This document shows, piece after piece, positions 18,840-26,720 of a DNA stretch of 64,000 nucleotides (the stretch's first letter is position 1; each line of letters opens with the position of its first letter). The stretch is from Aureibaculum sp. 2308TA14-22. GTDB taxonomy: Bacteria; Bacteroidota; Bacteroidia; Flavobacteriales; Flavobacteriaceae. Both the position numbers and the translations under genes were made by a program. The stretch covers positions 2,196,501 to 2,260,500 of the forward strand of contig NZ_JBEWXT010000001.1 of assembly GCF_040538665.1 (NCBI RefSeq), in the 5' to 3' direction. The notes beneath the pieces were generated by a model. That model was not told the DNA's origin. It did not search any database and worked only from the letters and a program-made list of their open reading frames with translations.

Positions 18840-18925
18840 AACCACAAAATATGCATTAAAAAACCACAAATTTTTACGGTTTAAACCGTAAAAATTTGTG
18901 GTTTTTTTTCGAAAGAATTGCGGTT
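18840..18925. promoter_or_regulatory. symmetric divergent operator: four 9-bp repeats around a 50-bp palindrome
   Basis: A perfect palindrome with 25-bp arms and no spacer covers 18858-18907, centred on 18882/18883. Reading outward on each strand, TTTGTGGTT occurs on the minus strand at 18870-18862 and 18848-18840. On the + strand it occurs at 18895-18903, with the degenerate copy ATTGCGGTT at 18917-18925. Start-to-start spacing is 22 bp on both sides. LytTR proteins bind two 9-bp direct repeats separated by roughly 10-15 bp, so this spacing fits, although the repeat is not the classical consensus. A pure terminator role is unlikely because no gene is seen to end here. Confidence 0.6.
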
Positions 18926-18955
18926 TTTTATTAAATAAAGTCCTAAGTATATCGT

Positions 18956-18963
18956 TATATTTG
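18956..18963 (+). promoter_or_regulatory. candidate -7 element of the divergent short transcript
   Basis: TATATTTG fits TAnnTTTG fully and lies exactly 30 bp beyond the distal repeat at 18917-18925. No TTTG -33 element is present, as is common for activator-dependent promoters. Transcription would begin near 18970. Confidence 0.5.
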
Positions 18964-19000
18964 TATCAGAATTGAAACAGCAAGTGTAGCTAAACACATT

Positions 19001-19147
19001 ATGTATAATTTAGCCCCAAACCCAATGATCTACTTTCCTAAATTTCCACTTATTACTAAGGAAGTAAGATTTTTTCATAGCAAGAATTTTACTATAAATC
19101 ATTGGGAAGGGCTTTTTATTACTTATTTAGAAAGAGGTGTTTTATAA
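19001..19147 (+). CDS. possible 48-residue ORF in a short regulated transcript
   Basis: ATG at 19001 opens a 48-codon frame (MYNLAPNPMIYFPKFP...) ending in TAA. It resembles nothing I know, has no signal peptide and is rich in Phe, Tyr and Ile. It follows a full -7 element by about 40 bp and precedes a hairpin at 19203-19226. A 9-bp inverted repeat (19021-19029 with 19098-19106) inside the frame would give the transcript a long-range stem, so the product may be a structured small RNA rather than a peptide. Coding status is undecided. Confidence 0.35.
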   Translation: MYNLAPNPMIYFPKFPLITKEVRFFHSKNFTINHWEGLFITYLERGVL

Positions 19148-19202
19148 TTTTTGCGAAAAATAATCACTTTAATCAATTTGTTTTAATAAGGGAGTTAATG
19201 TG

Positions 19203-19226
19203 ATAGAGGTTCGAAAGAGCCTCTAT
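19203..19226 (+). terminator. terminator-like hairpin after the short transcript
   Basis: Stem ATAGAGGTTC / GAGCCTCTAT (one G-T wobble) closed by a GAAA tetraloop and followed by TATTTT. It would end a transcript of about 255 nt begun near 18970. Confidence 0.55.
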
Positions 19227-19267
19227 TATTTTAAATCTATGAAAATCCATTGTTACTTTTAAAATTT

Positions 19268-19447
19268 ATGAAAAACAAATCATCTCAATTACTTGTAGTA
19301 GGATTGTTATTAGTACTGTTAGGAGCTGTCTTAAAAATTTTTAAAATGGAAATATACTCCAACACTATCCTAATTGTTGGTTTAGTCTTAGAAATTTTGG
19401 CTGGAGTATTGTTTTTCTACAATCGCGTAACGCCTAAAAGACGATAA
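19268..19447 (+). CDS. small two-helix membrane protein (59 residues)
   Basis: ATG at 19268 encodes MKNKSSQLLVVGLLLVLLG, then a short basic loop (KIFKMEIYSN) and a second hydrophobic helix (TILIVGLVLEILAGVLFFY) with a basic tail. The helix pair looks somewhat like the N-terminal two-TM segment of GldL-type proteins, but the gene is far too short to be gldL. It stands alone downstream of the short LytTR-linked transcript and could be reached by read-through. Function unknown. Confidence 0.6.
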   Translation: MKNKSSQLLVVGLLLVLLGAVLKIFKMEIYSNTILIVGLVLEILAGVLFFYNRVTPKRR

Positions 19448-19570
19448 ACAAGTACTTTTTTAAAAAAATATACTTATTCCATTTCGTTAATCAGATATTA
19501 ATCAAGTTATTTTTATACGTTAAACCTTTTGTTTTGAGTTATGTCTAACAATAAGTTAATATAAAACTCC

Positions 19571-20656
19571 ATGAGACATCTTTTAACTCTTCTCTTGCTC
19601 TCGATGATTACAGCTTCATGTTCTTTAAACGACAATACTATTATCGAAGAAAATAATAATGAAATTTATTTTCCACCACTATCTGGTAATGAATGGGAAG
19701 CGGTGAGCCCTTCTTCATTAAATTGGAATACAACTGAATTAGAGGAATTATACACCTATCTAGAACTGAAAAACACAAAGGGATTTATCATTTTAAAAGA
19801 TGGGAAAATTGCAGTTGAAAAGTATTTTAATGGTCATAGTCAAAACACTAGTTGGAGATGGTTCTCAGCTGTAAAAAGTTTAACGGCTACTGCAATTGGT
19901 ATTGCTCAAGATGAAGAATTTATAAATATAAACAATAGAACCTCTGACTATTTAGGAAGTAATTGGTCCATATTAACAAAAGAAAAACAAGATTTAATTA
20001 CTGTCAAAAATCACCTATCAATGACCACCGGTCTGAAAAACACTCCGAATAATATTTTAGCCTGGACATGTATAGCTCCACTATGCATGAGCTACAATTA
20101 TGATGCTGGGACTAAATGGCAGTACCATCAAGGTGCATTTTCACAATTACAGAGAATATTGAGTCTGAATACAGGAAAGAATTTTAAAGTATACATAAAA
20201 GAAAAAATACTTGACAAAACTGGTATTTCTGGAAGCTGGGAAACATTTTTAGATGTAAATATTTTTTCTAGCAGTACACGAGGAATGGCTCGTTTTGGTC
20301 TTTTGGCACTAAATAAAGGTAAATGGGAAGAAAAGATAATAGTTAGTGAAGATTATTTTAATGAAATGACAAATACTTCTCAAAACCTCAATAAAGCTTA
20401 TGGATATTTATGGTGGTTGAATGGGAAGGAGAGTTATAAAACACCACAATCAGAACAAATATATGCCGGAAAATTAATTCCAAACGCCCCAAATGATTTA
20501 TTAGCAGCTCTAGGGGCTAACGATCAAAAAATTTACGTAATCCCGAGTAAAAATATGGTTGTTATTCGTTGTGGCGAAAGTGCTGAAAATGCCGAACTGG
20601 CCACATCAAGTTTTGACAATGAACTTTGGGGCAGACTAAATTCAGTAACTAATTGA
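19571..20656 (+). CDS. serine hydrolase, beta-lactamase class C-like lipoprotein
   Basis: A 361-residue predicted lipoprotein (lipobox ITASC, Cys17). The penicillin-recognising-enzyme fold shows the nucleophile motif SAVK (Ser99, Lys102) followed by SLTATAIGIA. The second motif, normally Tyr-x-Asn, appears as Tyr185-His-Gln. GMARFGLLALNKGKW and YGYLWWLN are typical of the esterase/peptidase branch rather than true AmpC enzymes. It probably acts in the periplasm or at the surface on a peptide, ester or lactam of unknown identity. It is convergent with ftsY, 20 bp apart. Confidence 0.82.
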   Translation: MRHLLTLLLLSMITASCSLNDNTIIEENNNEIYFPPLSGNEWEAVSPSSLNWNTTELEELYTYLELKNTKGFIILKDGKIAVEKYFNGHSQNTSWRWFSAVKSLTATAIGIAQDEEFININNRTSDYLGSNWSILTKEKQDLITVKNHLSMTTGLKNTPNNILAWTCIAPLCMSYNYDAGTKWQYHQGAFSQLQRILSLNTGKNFKVYIKEKILDKTGISGSWETFLDVNIFSSSTRGMARFGLLALNKGKWEEKIIVSEDYFNEMTNTSQNLNKAYGYLWWLNGKESYKTPQSEQIYAGKLIPNAPNDLLAALGANDQKIYVIPSKNMVVIRCGESAENAELATSSFDNELWGRLNSVTN

Positions 20657-20676
20657 ATAAATTTCTTTGCTAATTT

Positions 20677-21630
20677 CTATTTGAAGAAACTATCTACAAA
20701 TTCAACTTTATTAAAAACTTGTAAGTCATCAACTTTTTCTCCCACACCGATATATTTAACAGGGATTTTAAATTGATCTGAAATACCAATAACCACACCC
20801 CCTTTTGCCGTGCCATCTAATTTAGTAACTGCTAATGAAGTAACTTCCGTAGCTTTTGTAAACTGCTTGGCTTGCTCAAATGCATTCTGACCTGTAGAAC
20901 CGTCTAAAACCAACAATACATCATGTGGAGCATCATCTATAACCTTCTGCATAACACGTTTAATTTTTGTGAGTTCATTCATTAAATTCACTTTGTTGTG
21001 TAAACGTCCGGCAGTATCAATAATTACCACATCTGCATTTTGGTTTACTGCTGACTGTACCGTATCAAAAGCTACAGAGGCAGGGTCACTACCCATTTTT
21101 TGCTTTACAATGGGCACTTCTACTCTATCCGCCCAAACTTGCAATTGGTCTATTGCGGCAGCCCTAAACGTATCACCAGCACCCAAAACTACTTTTAACC
21201 CTTGCTTTTTAAATTGAGCTGCCAGTTTGCCAATGGTAGTAGTTTTCCCTACACCATTTACACCAACCACCATTAAAACATAGGGTTTTTTATCTGATGG
21301 GATAGTAAATTCGGTTTCGTTACCTAAGTTAGTTTCAGATAAAAGACCTGCTATTTCCTCTCTTAGAATTTGGTTTAGTTCGTCTGTGCCCAAATACTTA
21401 TCTTTGGCAACGCGGGCTTCAATTCTATCGATTACCTTTAGCGTTGTAGCTACGCCTACATCAGAAGAAACTAATACTTCTTCTAAATTATCTAATACAT
21501 CGTCATCAACTTTAGATTTTCCTGCTACAGCTTTAGAGAGTTTGGAGAAAAAGGTAGTTTTGCTTTTCTCTAAGCCTTTATCTAAGGTCTCCTTTTTTTC
21601 TTTCGAAAATATTTTTTTGAACAAACTCAT
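20677..21630 (-). CDS. ftsY: signal recognition particle receptor FtsY
   Basis: SRP receptor GTPase that, with Ffh, targets nascent membrane proteins to the Sec translocon. The 317-residue protein has a short basic N-terminus (no long acidic A domain), a helical N domain and the G domain: GVNGVGKTT (123-131), GDTFRAAA, DTAGR, and TKLDGTAKGG with the closing loop. It is the last gene of the rpmB-rpmG-DUF4295-ftsY block but is separated from DUF4295 by a strong hairpin. Ffh is encoded about 6 kb away at 27770-29098. Confidence 0.97.
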   Translation of the reverse strand: MSLFKKIFSKEKKETLDKGLEKSKTTFFSKLSKAVAGKSKVDDDVLDNLEEVLVSSDVGVATTLKVIDRIEARVAKDKYLGTDELNQILREEIAGLLSETNLGNETEFTIPSDKKPYVLMVVGVNGVGKTTTIGKLAAQFKKQGLKVVLGAGDTFRAAAIDQLQVWADRVEVPIVKQKMGSDPASVAFDTVQSAVNQNADVVIIDTAGRLHNKVNLMNELTKIKRVMQKVIDDAPHDVLLVLDGSTGQNAFEQAKQFTKATEVTSLAVTKLDGTAKGGVVIGISDQFKIPVKYIGVGEKVDDLQVFNKVEFVDSFFK

Positions 21631-21662
21631 TTCTAAAGTTATTAGTTATTCTGTAAACAAAT

Positions 21663-21704
21663 ATAAAAAACAAAAGCTACTTCCATAGACTATGAAAGTA
21701 GCTT
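21663..21704 (-). terminator. hairpin/attenuator between the DUF4295 gene and ftsY
   Basis: Arms AAGCTACTT (21674-21682) and AAGTAGCTT (21696-21704) with an inner CATAG/CTATG extension, followed on the minus strand by a T-rich run. It would reduce read-through from the abundant ribosomal-protein mRNA into ftsY. Confidence 0.65.
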
Positions 21705-21725
21705 CATTAAAATTTATAAAAACGA

Positions 21726-21878
21726 TTATTTTTTATTGAAAAAATCGTTTACTTGAGATGGATCCATTATTGACTCAACAAAAGAATATGCTCCAGTTTT
21801 TGGAGATTTTACCATTTTAACCGCTTTTGTTAACCTTTTTGAGCCTGTTTGTAACGATGCTACTGATTTCTTTGCCAT
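21726..21878 (-). CDS. DUF4295-family small basic protein (50 residues)
   Basis: Encodes [20 protein letters not shown] and continues to a C-terminus of DPSQVNDFFNKK. This small lysine-rich protein is found after rpmG in Bacteroidota and was later linked to the ribosome in that phylum; I state this from memory. Its ATG overlaps the rpmG stop (TAATG), so translation is likely coupled. It is too short for common ORF cut-offs but clearly genuine from sequence and context. Confidence 0.9.
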   Translation of the reverse strand: MAKKSVASLQTGSKRLTKAVKMVKSPKTGAYSFVESIMDPSQVNDFFNKK

Positions 21879-22063
21879 TATTTTATCTCTTTATGTATAG
21901 TCATTTTCTTTAAGATAGGATTGAATTTCTTCAATTCCATTCTATCAGGAGTATTTTTTTTATTCTTAGTAGTTATATATCTAGAAGTGCCCGGTTTACC
22001 ACTTTCTTTGTGTTCGGTACATTCTAATATAACTTGAATTCTATTACCTTTACCTTTTGCCAT
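21878..22063 (-). CDS. rpmG: 50S ribosomal protein L33
   Basis: A 61-residue protein with the L33 pattern: [37 protein letters not shown] and [14 protein letters not shown]. Only one cysteine is present, so the zinc-binding four-Cys form is not used. It lies 6 bp after rpmB and overlaps the DUF4295 gene by one base. Confidence 0.96.
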   Translation of the reverse strand: MAKGKGNRIQVILECTEHKESGKPGTSRYITTKNKKNTPDRMELKKFNPILKKMTIHKEIK

Positions 22064-22069
22064 TGTATT

Positions 22070-22309
22070 CTATTTTTTCAAAAAGCCATTAGCTCTGGCC
22101 TCTTTAATTACGGCAGAAATGCCCTTTTTATTGATGTTTTTTAAAGCTGATGCAGATACTTTTAATGTAATCCATTTATCTTCTTCAGGAATATAAAAAC
22201 GCTTTTTCATTAAATTAGCGTCAAATTTTCTTTTGGTCTTGTTCATGGAGTGTGAAACATTGTTTCCTACCATGGCTTTTTTTCCTGTTAACTCACAAAC
22301 TCTTGACAT
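22070..22309 (-). CDS. rpmB: 50S ribosomal protein L28
   Basis: A 79-residue L28: starts MSRVCELTGKKAMVGNNVSH, with NKTKRKFDANL and a C-terminal WITLKVSASALKNINKKG. First gene of the ribosomal unit, read from a well-formed promoter 38 bp upstream. Confidence 0.97.
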   Translation of the reverse strand: MSRVCELTGKKAMVGNNVSHSMNKTKRKFDANLMKKRFYIPEEDKWITLKVSASALKNINKKGISAVIKEARANGFLKK

Positions 22310-22346
22310 TTTCTAAACTTTTAACTATGTTATTCTAAACGAGGTG

Positions 22347-22376
22347 CAAAAATAATAAATTAATTGAATTTACAAA
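22347..22376 (-). promoter_or_regulatory. promoter of the rpmB-rpmG-DUF4295 operon
   Basis: On the minus strand, TTTG (22376-22373), an 18-bp spacer and TATTTTTG (22354-22347) match the Bacteroidota primary-sigma consensus fully. The predicted start is near 22340, giving a leader of about 30 nt. Confidence 0.65.
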
Positions 22377-22383
22377 CAAAAAT

Positions 22384-23634
22384 TTAAGTGTTTTTCAATA
22401 AGAATATTCTTAATAATTCCAATGCCTTTGTCGAAGCTCTTTCAATTACCTTTTCACGCGGTTGACCAAAATTAAATTCTTCTGTATTAATTTCATTCGG
22501 TGTTAAAATGCTTATAAAAACAACTCCTACAGATTTATCCGTTTTATCGGTTGTTGGCCCAGCGTTACCAGTAACAGCTATTGCATAATCGGTTTTATAC
22601 AATTGTTGAATTCCTTTGGCCATTTCTTCAGCTACATCGGCACTTACCACAGAATGCTCATCAATGGTTCGTTTTGATACTTTTAAAATATCCGTTTTAA
22701 TCTGCTCGTTATAACTGACCACGGATCCTATAAAATAGTTAGACGCTCCAGATACCGAAGCAATCATTTTAGCAATACTCCCTCCCGTGCAACTTTCGGC
22801 TGTTGCTATAGTCTGATTTTTAGCAACTAATAATTTCCCTATCAACGTTTCTATTGATTCTTCTCCTTCAAAACCTACAAAAATATCCTTAACGTAACTT
22901 ATCAATTCATTTTCTAGCCTCAACATTTCACTCTTAAGGAGTTTTTTATCAAATCCTTTAGCAGTTAAGCGTAATCTGACTTTGCCTAAATTAGGTAAAT
23001 AGGCCAACTTGATGTTTTCAGGCAATCTGTCTTCCCACTCATCCAATCTTTCAGCAATTGCACTTTCGCCTAAACCATAGGTCAATAAAGTTCTATGCAA
23101 TATATATGGACGATTATATTTTTGCTGCAAATAAGGTATCACATCCTTTGAAATCAACGCTTTCATTTCGTAAGGTACCCCTGGCAACGAAATAAATACT
23201 TTATTCTTTTTTTCGAATAACATTCCTGGAGCAGTCCCAAACTTATTATTTAATACCGTTGCCTTTGAAGGGACGAAAGCTTGTTTACGGTTAACATCGG
23301 AAATTGGTGTAGTTATGTATTTGGCAAATAAATTTTCAATGTGTTTTAAAACCTCATCATTTTGAATTAAAGAATCATTAAAATATTCGCAGAAAATATG
23401 TTTGGTAATATCGTCTTTTGTAGGTCCAAGTCCTCCAGTAACTATAATTATATCAGCATTTTCTTCTGCTTCTTTTAACGATTTTAATATATGATCCCTA
23501 TCATCTTGTACCGAAGTAATCTGAAAAACGGAAACACCAATTTTATTCAATTCTTGGGCAATAAATGCAGAGTTGGTGTCTACAATTTGTCCAATAAGTA
23601 TCTCATCTCCGATCGTAATTATTTCTGCATTCAA
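22384..23634 (-). CDS. cinA: CinA-family competence/damage-inducible protein (COG1058 plus PncC amidase)
   Basis: Two-domain protein. The N-terminal MoaB-like domain (INTIGDEILIGQ-type start, GGLGPTKDD) is an ADP-ribose pyrophosphatase in characterised homologues. The C-terminal PncC domain (TAESCTGGSIA, SGASNYFIGSVVSYN, GNAGPT) is a nicotinamide mononucleotide deamidase, which recycles pyridine nucleotides. The TTG at 23634 is chosen because it gives the standard N-terminus MNAEIITIGDEIL; the longer TTG frame at 23661 adds nine atypical residues and no ATG is available. 416 residues, normal length. It reads towards rpmB, which has its own promoter. Confidence 0.92.
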   Translation of the reverse strand: MNAEIITIGDEILIGQIVDTNSAFIAQELNKIGVSVFQITSVQDDRDHILKSLKEAEENADIIIVTGGLGPTKDDITKHIFCEYFNDSLIQNDEVLKHIENLFAKYITTPISDVNRKQAFVPSKATVLNNKFGTAPGMLFEKKNKVFISLPGVPYEMKALISKDVIPYLQQKYNRPYILHRTLLTYGLGESAIAERLDEWEDRLPENIKLAYLPNLGKVRLRLTAKGFDKKLLKSEMLRLENELISYVKDIFVGFEGEESIETLIGKLLVAKNQTIATAESCTGGSIAKMIASVSGASNYFIGSVVSYNEQIKTDILKVSKRTIDEHSVVSADVAEEMAKGIQQLYKTDYAIAVTGNAGPTTDKTDKSVGVVFISILTPNEINTEEFNFGQPREKVIERASTKALELLRIFLLKNT

Positions 23635-23741
23635 ATTGAAGTTCTTTATTGTGAACAGCAAATATAATCAAGTGTTTTTAAAAGGTAAGACCCTAGACTT
23701 TGCAACTATTTACATATATTTACGCCAAAATCTTATATAGT

Positions 23742-25205
23742 ATGCAAAAAATAGCTCTTTTTTCTTTCTTTTTACTTATCTCTTTGTCTTGTAATGCTCA
23801 AACTGAAGTTGATAAAGTTAACGAAACGGTTTCAAAAAACGATATTGAAGGCCACATTTATTTTTTGGCTTCAGATGAATTAAAAGGTAGGGAAACTGGT
23901 ACGCCAGAAATAGATATAGCAGCGTCTTACTTGGCAAATTCTTTTAGAAGATATGGTGTTAAGCCAGCTGGTAATGGTAGTTATTATCAAAATGTAGAAC
24001 TTGAAAAAATAAGCAAGGCAAAAAATTTGTCCATTAGCTTAAACGGTACAACTTCTGACAAATTAATTCCTGTTGAAGTAGCCAATACCAGCTTTAGCGG
24101 AGAAGCCATTTATCTTAATTACGGGTTTGAAGATGATTATAAAAATAAGAATGTTAAAGGTAAATTAGTAATAGTTAAAACAGGTTCTGCCGAAAAAGAC
24201 GATGCAAGATCGGCATTGGGATTTGGTAGAGAAAAAAGAAAAATAGCAGCTAAAAATGGTGCTATTGGACTAATTGAATTAAGCAGTGCAAATGATGGCA
24301 TTTGGAATAGATATGCAGCTTTTTTAGGTAGAGAAAAAATAGGGCTTAAAAGTGATGATAAAAAGTTTAGTCATTTATGGTTACAAGATACTAGCGGAAA
24401 TATTTCAAAATTAATAAATAGTTCTAAAAAAATTACAGGAAAATTAAATATATCTGGTATTGTTAAAAAAGCAATTCCTTCTAAAAATGTAGTAGGAATG
24501 GTAGAAGGTACCGATCCTAAATTAAAAGATGAATTTGTTATTTACTCCGCTCATTATGATCATATAGGCATTGGCAAACCCAACGCCAAAAATGATTCAA
24601 TCTACAATGGAGCTAGAGATAATGCTGTGGGTACAGTTACGGTATTGAGTGCTGCTGAAAATATTGCAAAATATCCCACAAAAAGATCTGCGTTGTTTAT
24701 ATTGTTTACTGCTGAAGAAAAAGGATTGCTAGGTAGTAAATGGTATGTGGAGCATCCCGTAATCCCTTTAGAGCAAATGGTGTATTGTTTTAACAGTGAT
24801 AATGGTGGTTATAACGATACTTCAATAGCAACCATTGTGGGATTGAACAGAACTACCGTAGGCGACCATATTAAAAAAGCCGCTTCAGATTTTGGCTTAA
24901 CTGCGATTGATGACCCAGCTGGTGAACAAGGCTTGTTTGATCGTTCCGATAATGTAAATTTTGCAAAAAAGGGGATTCCCGCTCCGACATTTAGCCTAGG
25001 TTTTACGGCTTTTGATGCCGAAATAGGCAAATACTACCATCAGGCAGCTGATAACCCAGACAATTTGGATTATGATTATTTAGAACAATTCTTTAAATCG
25101 TATGTAATGGCTTGTCGATTAATTGCCAATGACCCTAAAACCCCTTTTTGGACAGAAGGCGATAAGTATTATGAGGTTGGTAAAAAATTGTATAACAAAA
25201 AGTAG
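23742..25205 (+). CDS. M28-family metallopeptidase (secreted, PA-domain-containing)
   Basis: ATG at 23742 begins a signal segment (MQKIALFSFFLLISLSCNAQ) whose Cys could be a lipobox residue. A protease-associated-like region (about 100-240) is inserted after an N-terminal helix carrying ASDELKGRETGTPE. The M28 zinc motifs follow: HYDHIG, GARDNAVGT (Asp ligand), AEEKGLLGS (catalytic and ligand Glu), then FNSDNGG and a late YYHQAADN histidine. It is likely an aminopeptidase of the outer membrane or periplasm. An in-frame TTG 14 codons upstream is not needed. Confidence 0.9.
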   Translation: MQKIALFSFFLLISLSCNAQTEVDKVNETVSKNDIEGHIYFLASDELKGRETGTPEIDIAASYLANSFRRYGVKPAGNGSYYQNVELEKISKAKNLSISLNGTTSDKLIPVEVANTSFSGEAIYLNYGFEDDYKNKNVKGKLVIVKTGSAEKDDARSALGFGREKRKIAAKNGAIGLIELSSANDGIWNRYAAFLGREKIGLKSDDKKFSHLWLQDTSGNISKLINSSKKITGKLNISGIVKKAIPSKNVVGMVEGTDPKLKDEFVIYSAHYDHIGIGKPNAKNDSIYNGARDNAVGTVTVLSAAENIAKYPTKRSALFILFTAEEKGLLGSKWYVEHPVIPLEQMVYCFNSDNGGYNDTSIATIVGLNRTTVGDHIKKAASDFGLTAIDDPAGEQGLFDRSDNVNFAKKGIPAPTFSLGFTAFDAEIGKYYHQAADNPDNLDYDYLEQFFKSYVMACRLIANDPKTPFWTEGDKYYEVGKKLYNKK

Positions 25206-25304
25206 GTTTTAATTTTTTTTGTAAAAAGGCTTGTTCTTGGATTACCTAACCTTTACAGATGACAATATATTTATCAAAAAATATTGAACATGACGCTATA
25301 AGTT

Positions 25305-25763
25305 ATGATAAAGCTAATCAGAACCAATTCTCAAAACAAAGATTTTATTAAATTGGTAAAACTGCTTGATGCCGATTTGGCTATACGGGATGGTGACGAT
25401 CATGATTTCTATAATCAATTCAATAAATTGGACAATATAAAACATGCAGTTGTATTATACGAAAATGAAATACCTTTAGGTTGTGGAGCAATAAAAGAAT
25501 TTGAGTCAGGATTGGCCGAAGTGAAGCGAATGTTTACTTTACATAAAGCAAGAGGAAAAGGAATTGCAAGTCAAATTTTAAATGAATTGGAAAATTGGGC
25601 AACAGAATTAAGTTTTAAAAAACTAATTTTAGAAACAGGGGTAAACCAACCAGAAGCTATTGCTTTATATAAGAAGTGTGGTTTTAAAAGAATACCAAAC
25701 TACGGCCAATATACCGGAATTGAGAATAGTTTTTGTTTTGAGAAAGTCCTGACTGCCAATTGA
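25305..25763 (+). CDS. GNAT-family N-acetyltransferase
   Basis: A 152-residue single-domain acetyltransferase. The acetyl-CoA pyrophosphate loop is ARGKGIAS, preceded by the strand VKRMF and followed by LETGVNQPEAIALYKKCGF, the usual C-terminal GNAT pattern. The acceptor (amine, peptide or small molecule) cannot be told from sequence. Stands alone, convergent with xerD. Confidence 0.88.
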   Translation: MIKLIRTNSQNKDFIKLVKLLDADLAIRDGDDHDFYNQFNKLDNIKHAVVLYENEIPLGCGAIKEFESGLAEVKRMFTLHKARGKGIASQILNELENWATELSFKKLILETGVNQPEAIALYKKCGFKRIPNYGQYTGIENSFCFEKVLTAN

Positions 25764-25767
25764 AGAT

Positions 25768-26664
25768 TTATTTTCTCGGATGATATTTCTCTACTACTTC
25801 TTTTAAAAAAGTTTTATCTACATGCATATAAATTTCAGTTGTGGTAATGCTTTCATGCCCCAACATTTGTTGAATGGAACGTAAATCGGCCCCGTTCTCC
25901 AGTAAATGTGTAGCAAAGGAGTGTCTAAATGTATGCGGGCTTACGGTTTTGCCCAATTCAGCTTTAATCGCTAAATCTTTTATGATTATAAAAATCATGT
26001 TTCGAGTTAGTTGTTTCCCTCTTCTGTTAAGGAATAATGTATCTTCATAACCCTTTTTTATGTTAACATGGTTTCTGATTTGTTGAACATAGATATTGAT
26101 ATATTTCTGCGTTTCTCTATTTATTGGCACAAAACGTTCTTTGTTGCCTTTTCCTGTTACTTTAATAAAACCTTCAGCAAAAAACAGATCGGACAGTTGT
26201 AGTGTAATCAGCTCTGTAACACGCAAACCACAACTGTACAAGGTTTCCAACATAGCTCGGTTGCGTTCGCCTTCTGGCGTACTTAAATCAATTTGATTAA
26301 TTAATAGGTCAATTTCTTCAATAGCCAATGTATCTGGTAATTTTCTACCAATTTTCGGAGTTTCTAAAATCTGTGTTGGGTTATCTTTTCTGTAATTTTC
26401 AAAAATTAAATAATCGAAAAAGCTACGCAAGCCTGAGATAATTCTTGATTGACTTCTGGCATTCACCTCTTTGGAAATATGATAAATAAATTGTTGAATA
26501 ATTTCATCATTAATTGTTTTGGGCGAAGTTTTAATCTGGTTTTCTTCCAAAAAAAGAATAAGTTTTTTAACATCTCTAACATAATTTTCAACTGAATTCG
26601 AAGATAAGCCACGTTCAATTTTTAAGTACAATTGATAATCATGTAAAGCGTTTTGCCAAGTCAT
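25768..26664 (-). CDS. xerD: site-specific tyrosine recombinase XerD
   Basis: Chromosome-dimer resolution recombinase. 298 residues, with an N-terminal SAM-like core-binding domain and the catalytic domain containing Arg148, Lys172, His244, Arg247, His270 and nucleophile Tyr279. All six active-site residues are in place (HTFRHSFATHLLENGAD and LGHESITTTEIY). Context supports a housekeeping Xer protein rather than an integrase: it lies next to aroQ, with no att repeats, cargo or tRNA. aroQ is divergent, with only 56 bp between the two starts. Confidence 0.93.
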   Translation of the reverse strand: MTWQNALHDYQLYLKIERGLSSNSVENYVRDVKKLILFLEENQIKTSPKTINDEIIQQFIYHISKEVNARSQSRIISGLRSFFDYLIFENYRKDNPTQILETPKIGRKLPDTLAIEEIDLLINQIDLSTPEGERNRAMLETLYSCGLRVTELITLQLSDLFFAEGFIKVTGKGNKERFVPINRETQKYINIYVQQIRNHVNIKKGYEDTLFLNRRGKQLTRNMIFIIIKDLAIKAELGKTVSPHTFRHSFATHLLENGADLRSIQQMLGHESITTTEIYMHVDKTFLKEVVEKYHPRK

Positions 26665-26720
26665 ACTTAGGTGATGGTTTTTTTATATCTTGCAATATTA
26701 AATTAAAAAAAATAAAACGA

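Noticed and set aside
18858-18907. Palindrome read as an ordinary bidirectional terminator
   Set aside because: No gene ends towards it on either side, and the outer repeats and equidistant -7 boxes fit an operator better; termination as a secondary role is not excluded.
23697-23722. TTTG and TATATTTA before the M28 peptidase gene as a promoter
   Set aside because: The spacer is only 12 bp, too short for the TTTG/TAnnTTTG architecture.
25768-26664. Tyrosine recombinase as sign of an integrative element
   Set aside because: Sequence and length fit XerD, and there are no flanking att repeats, tRNA, excisionase or cargo genes.
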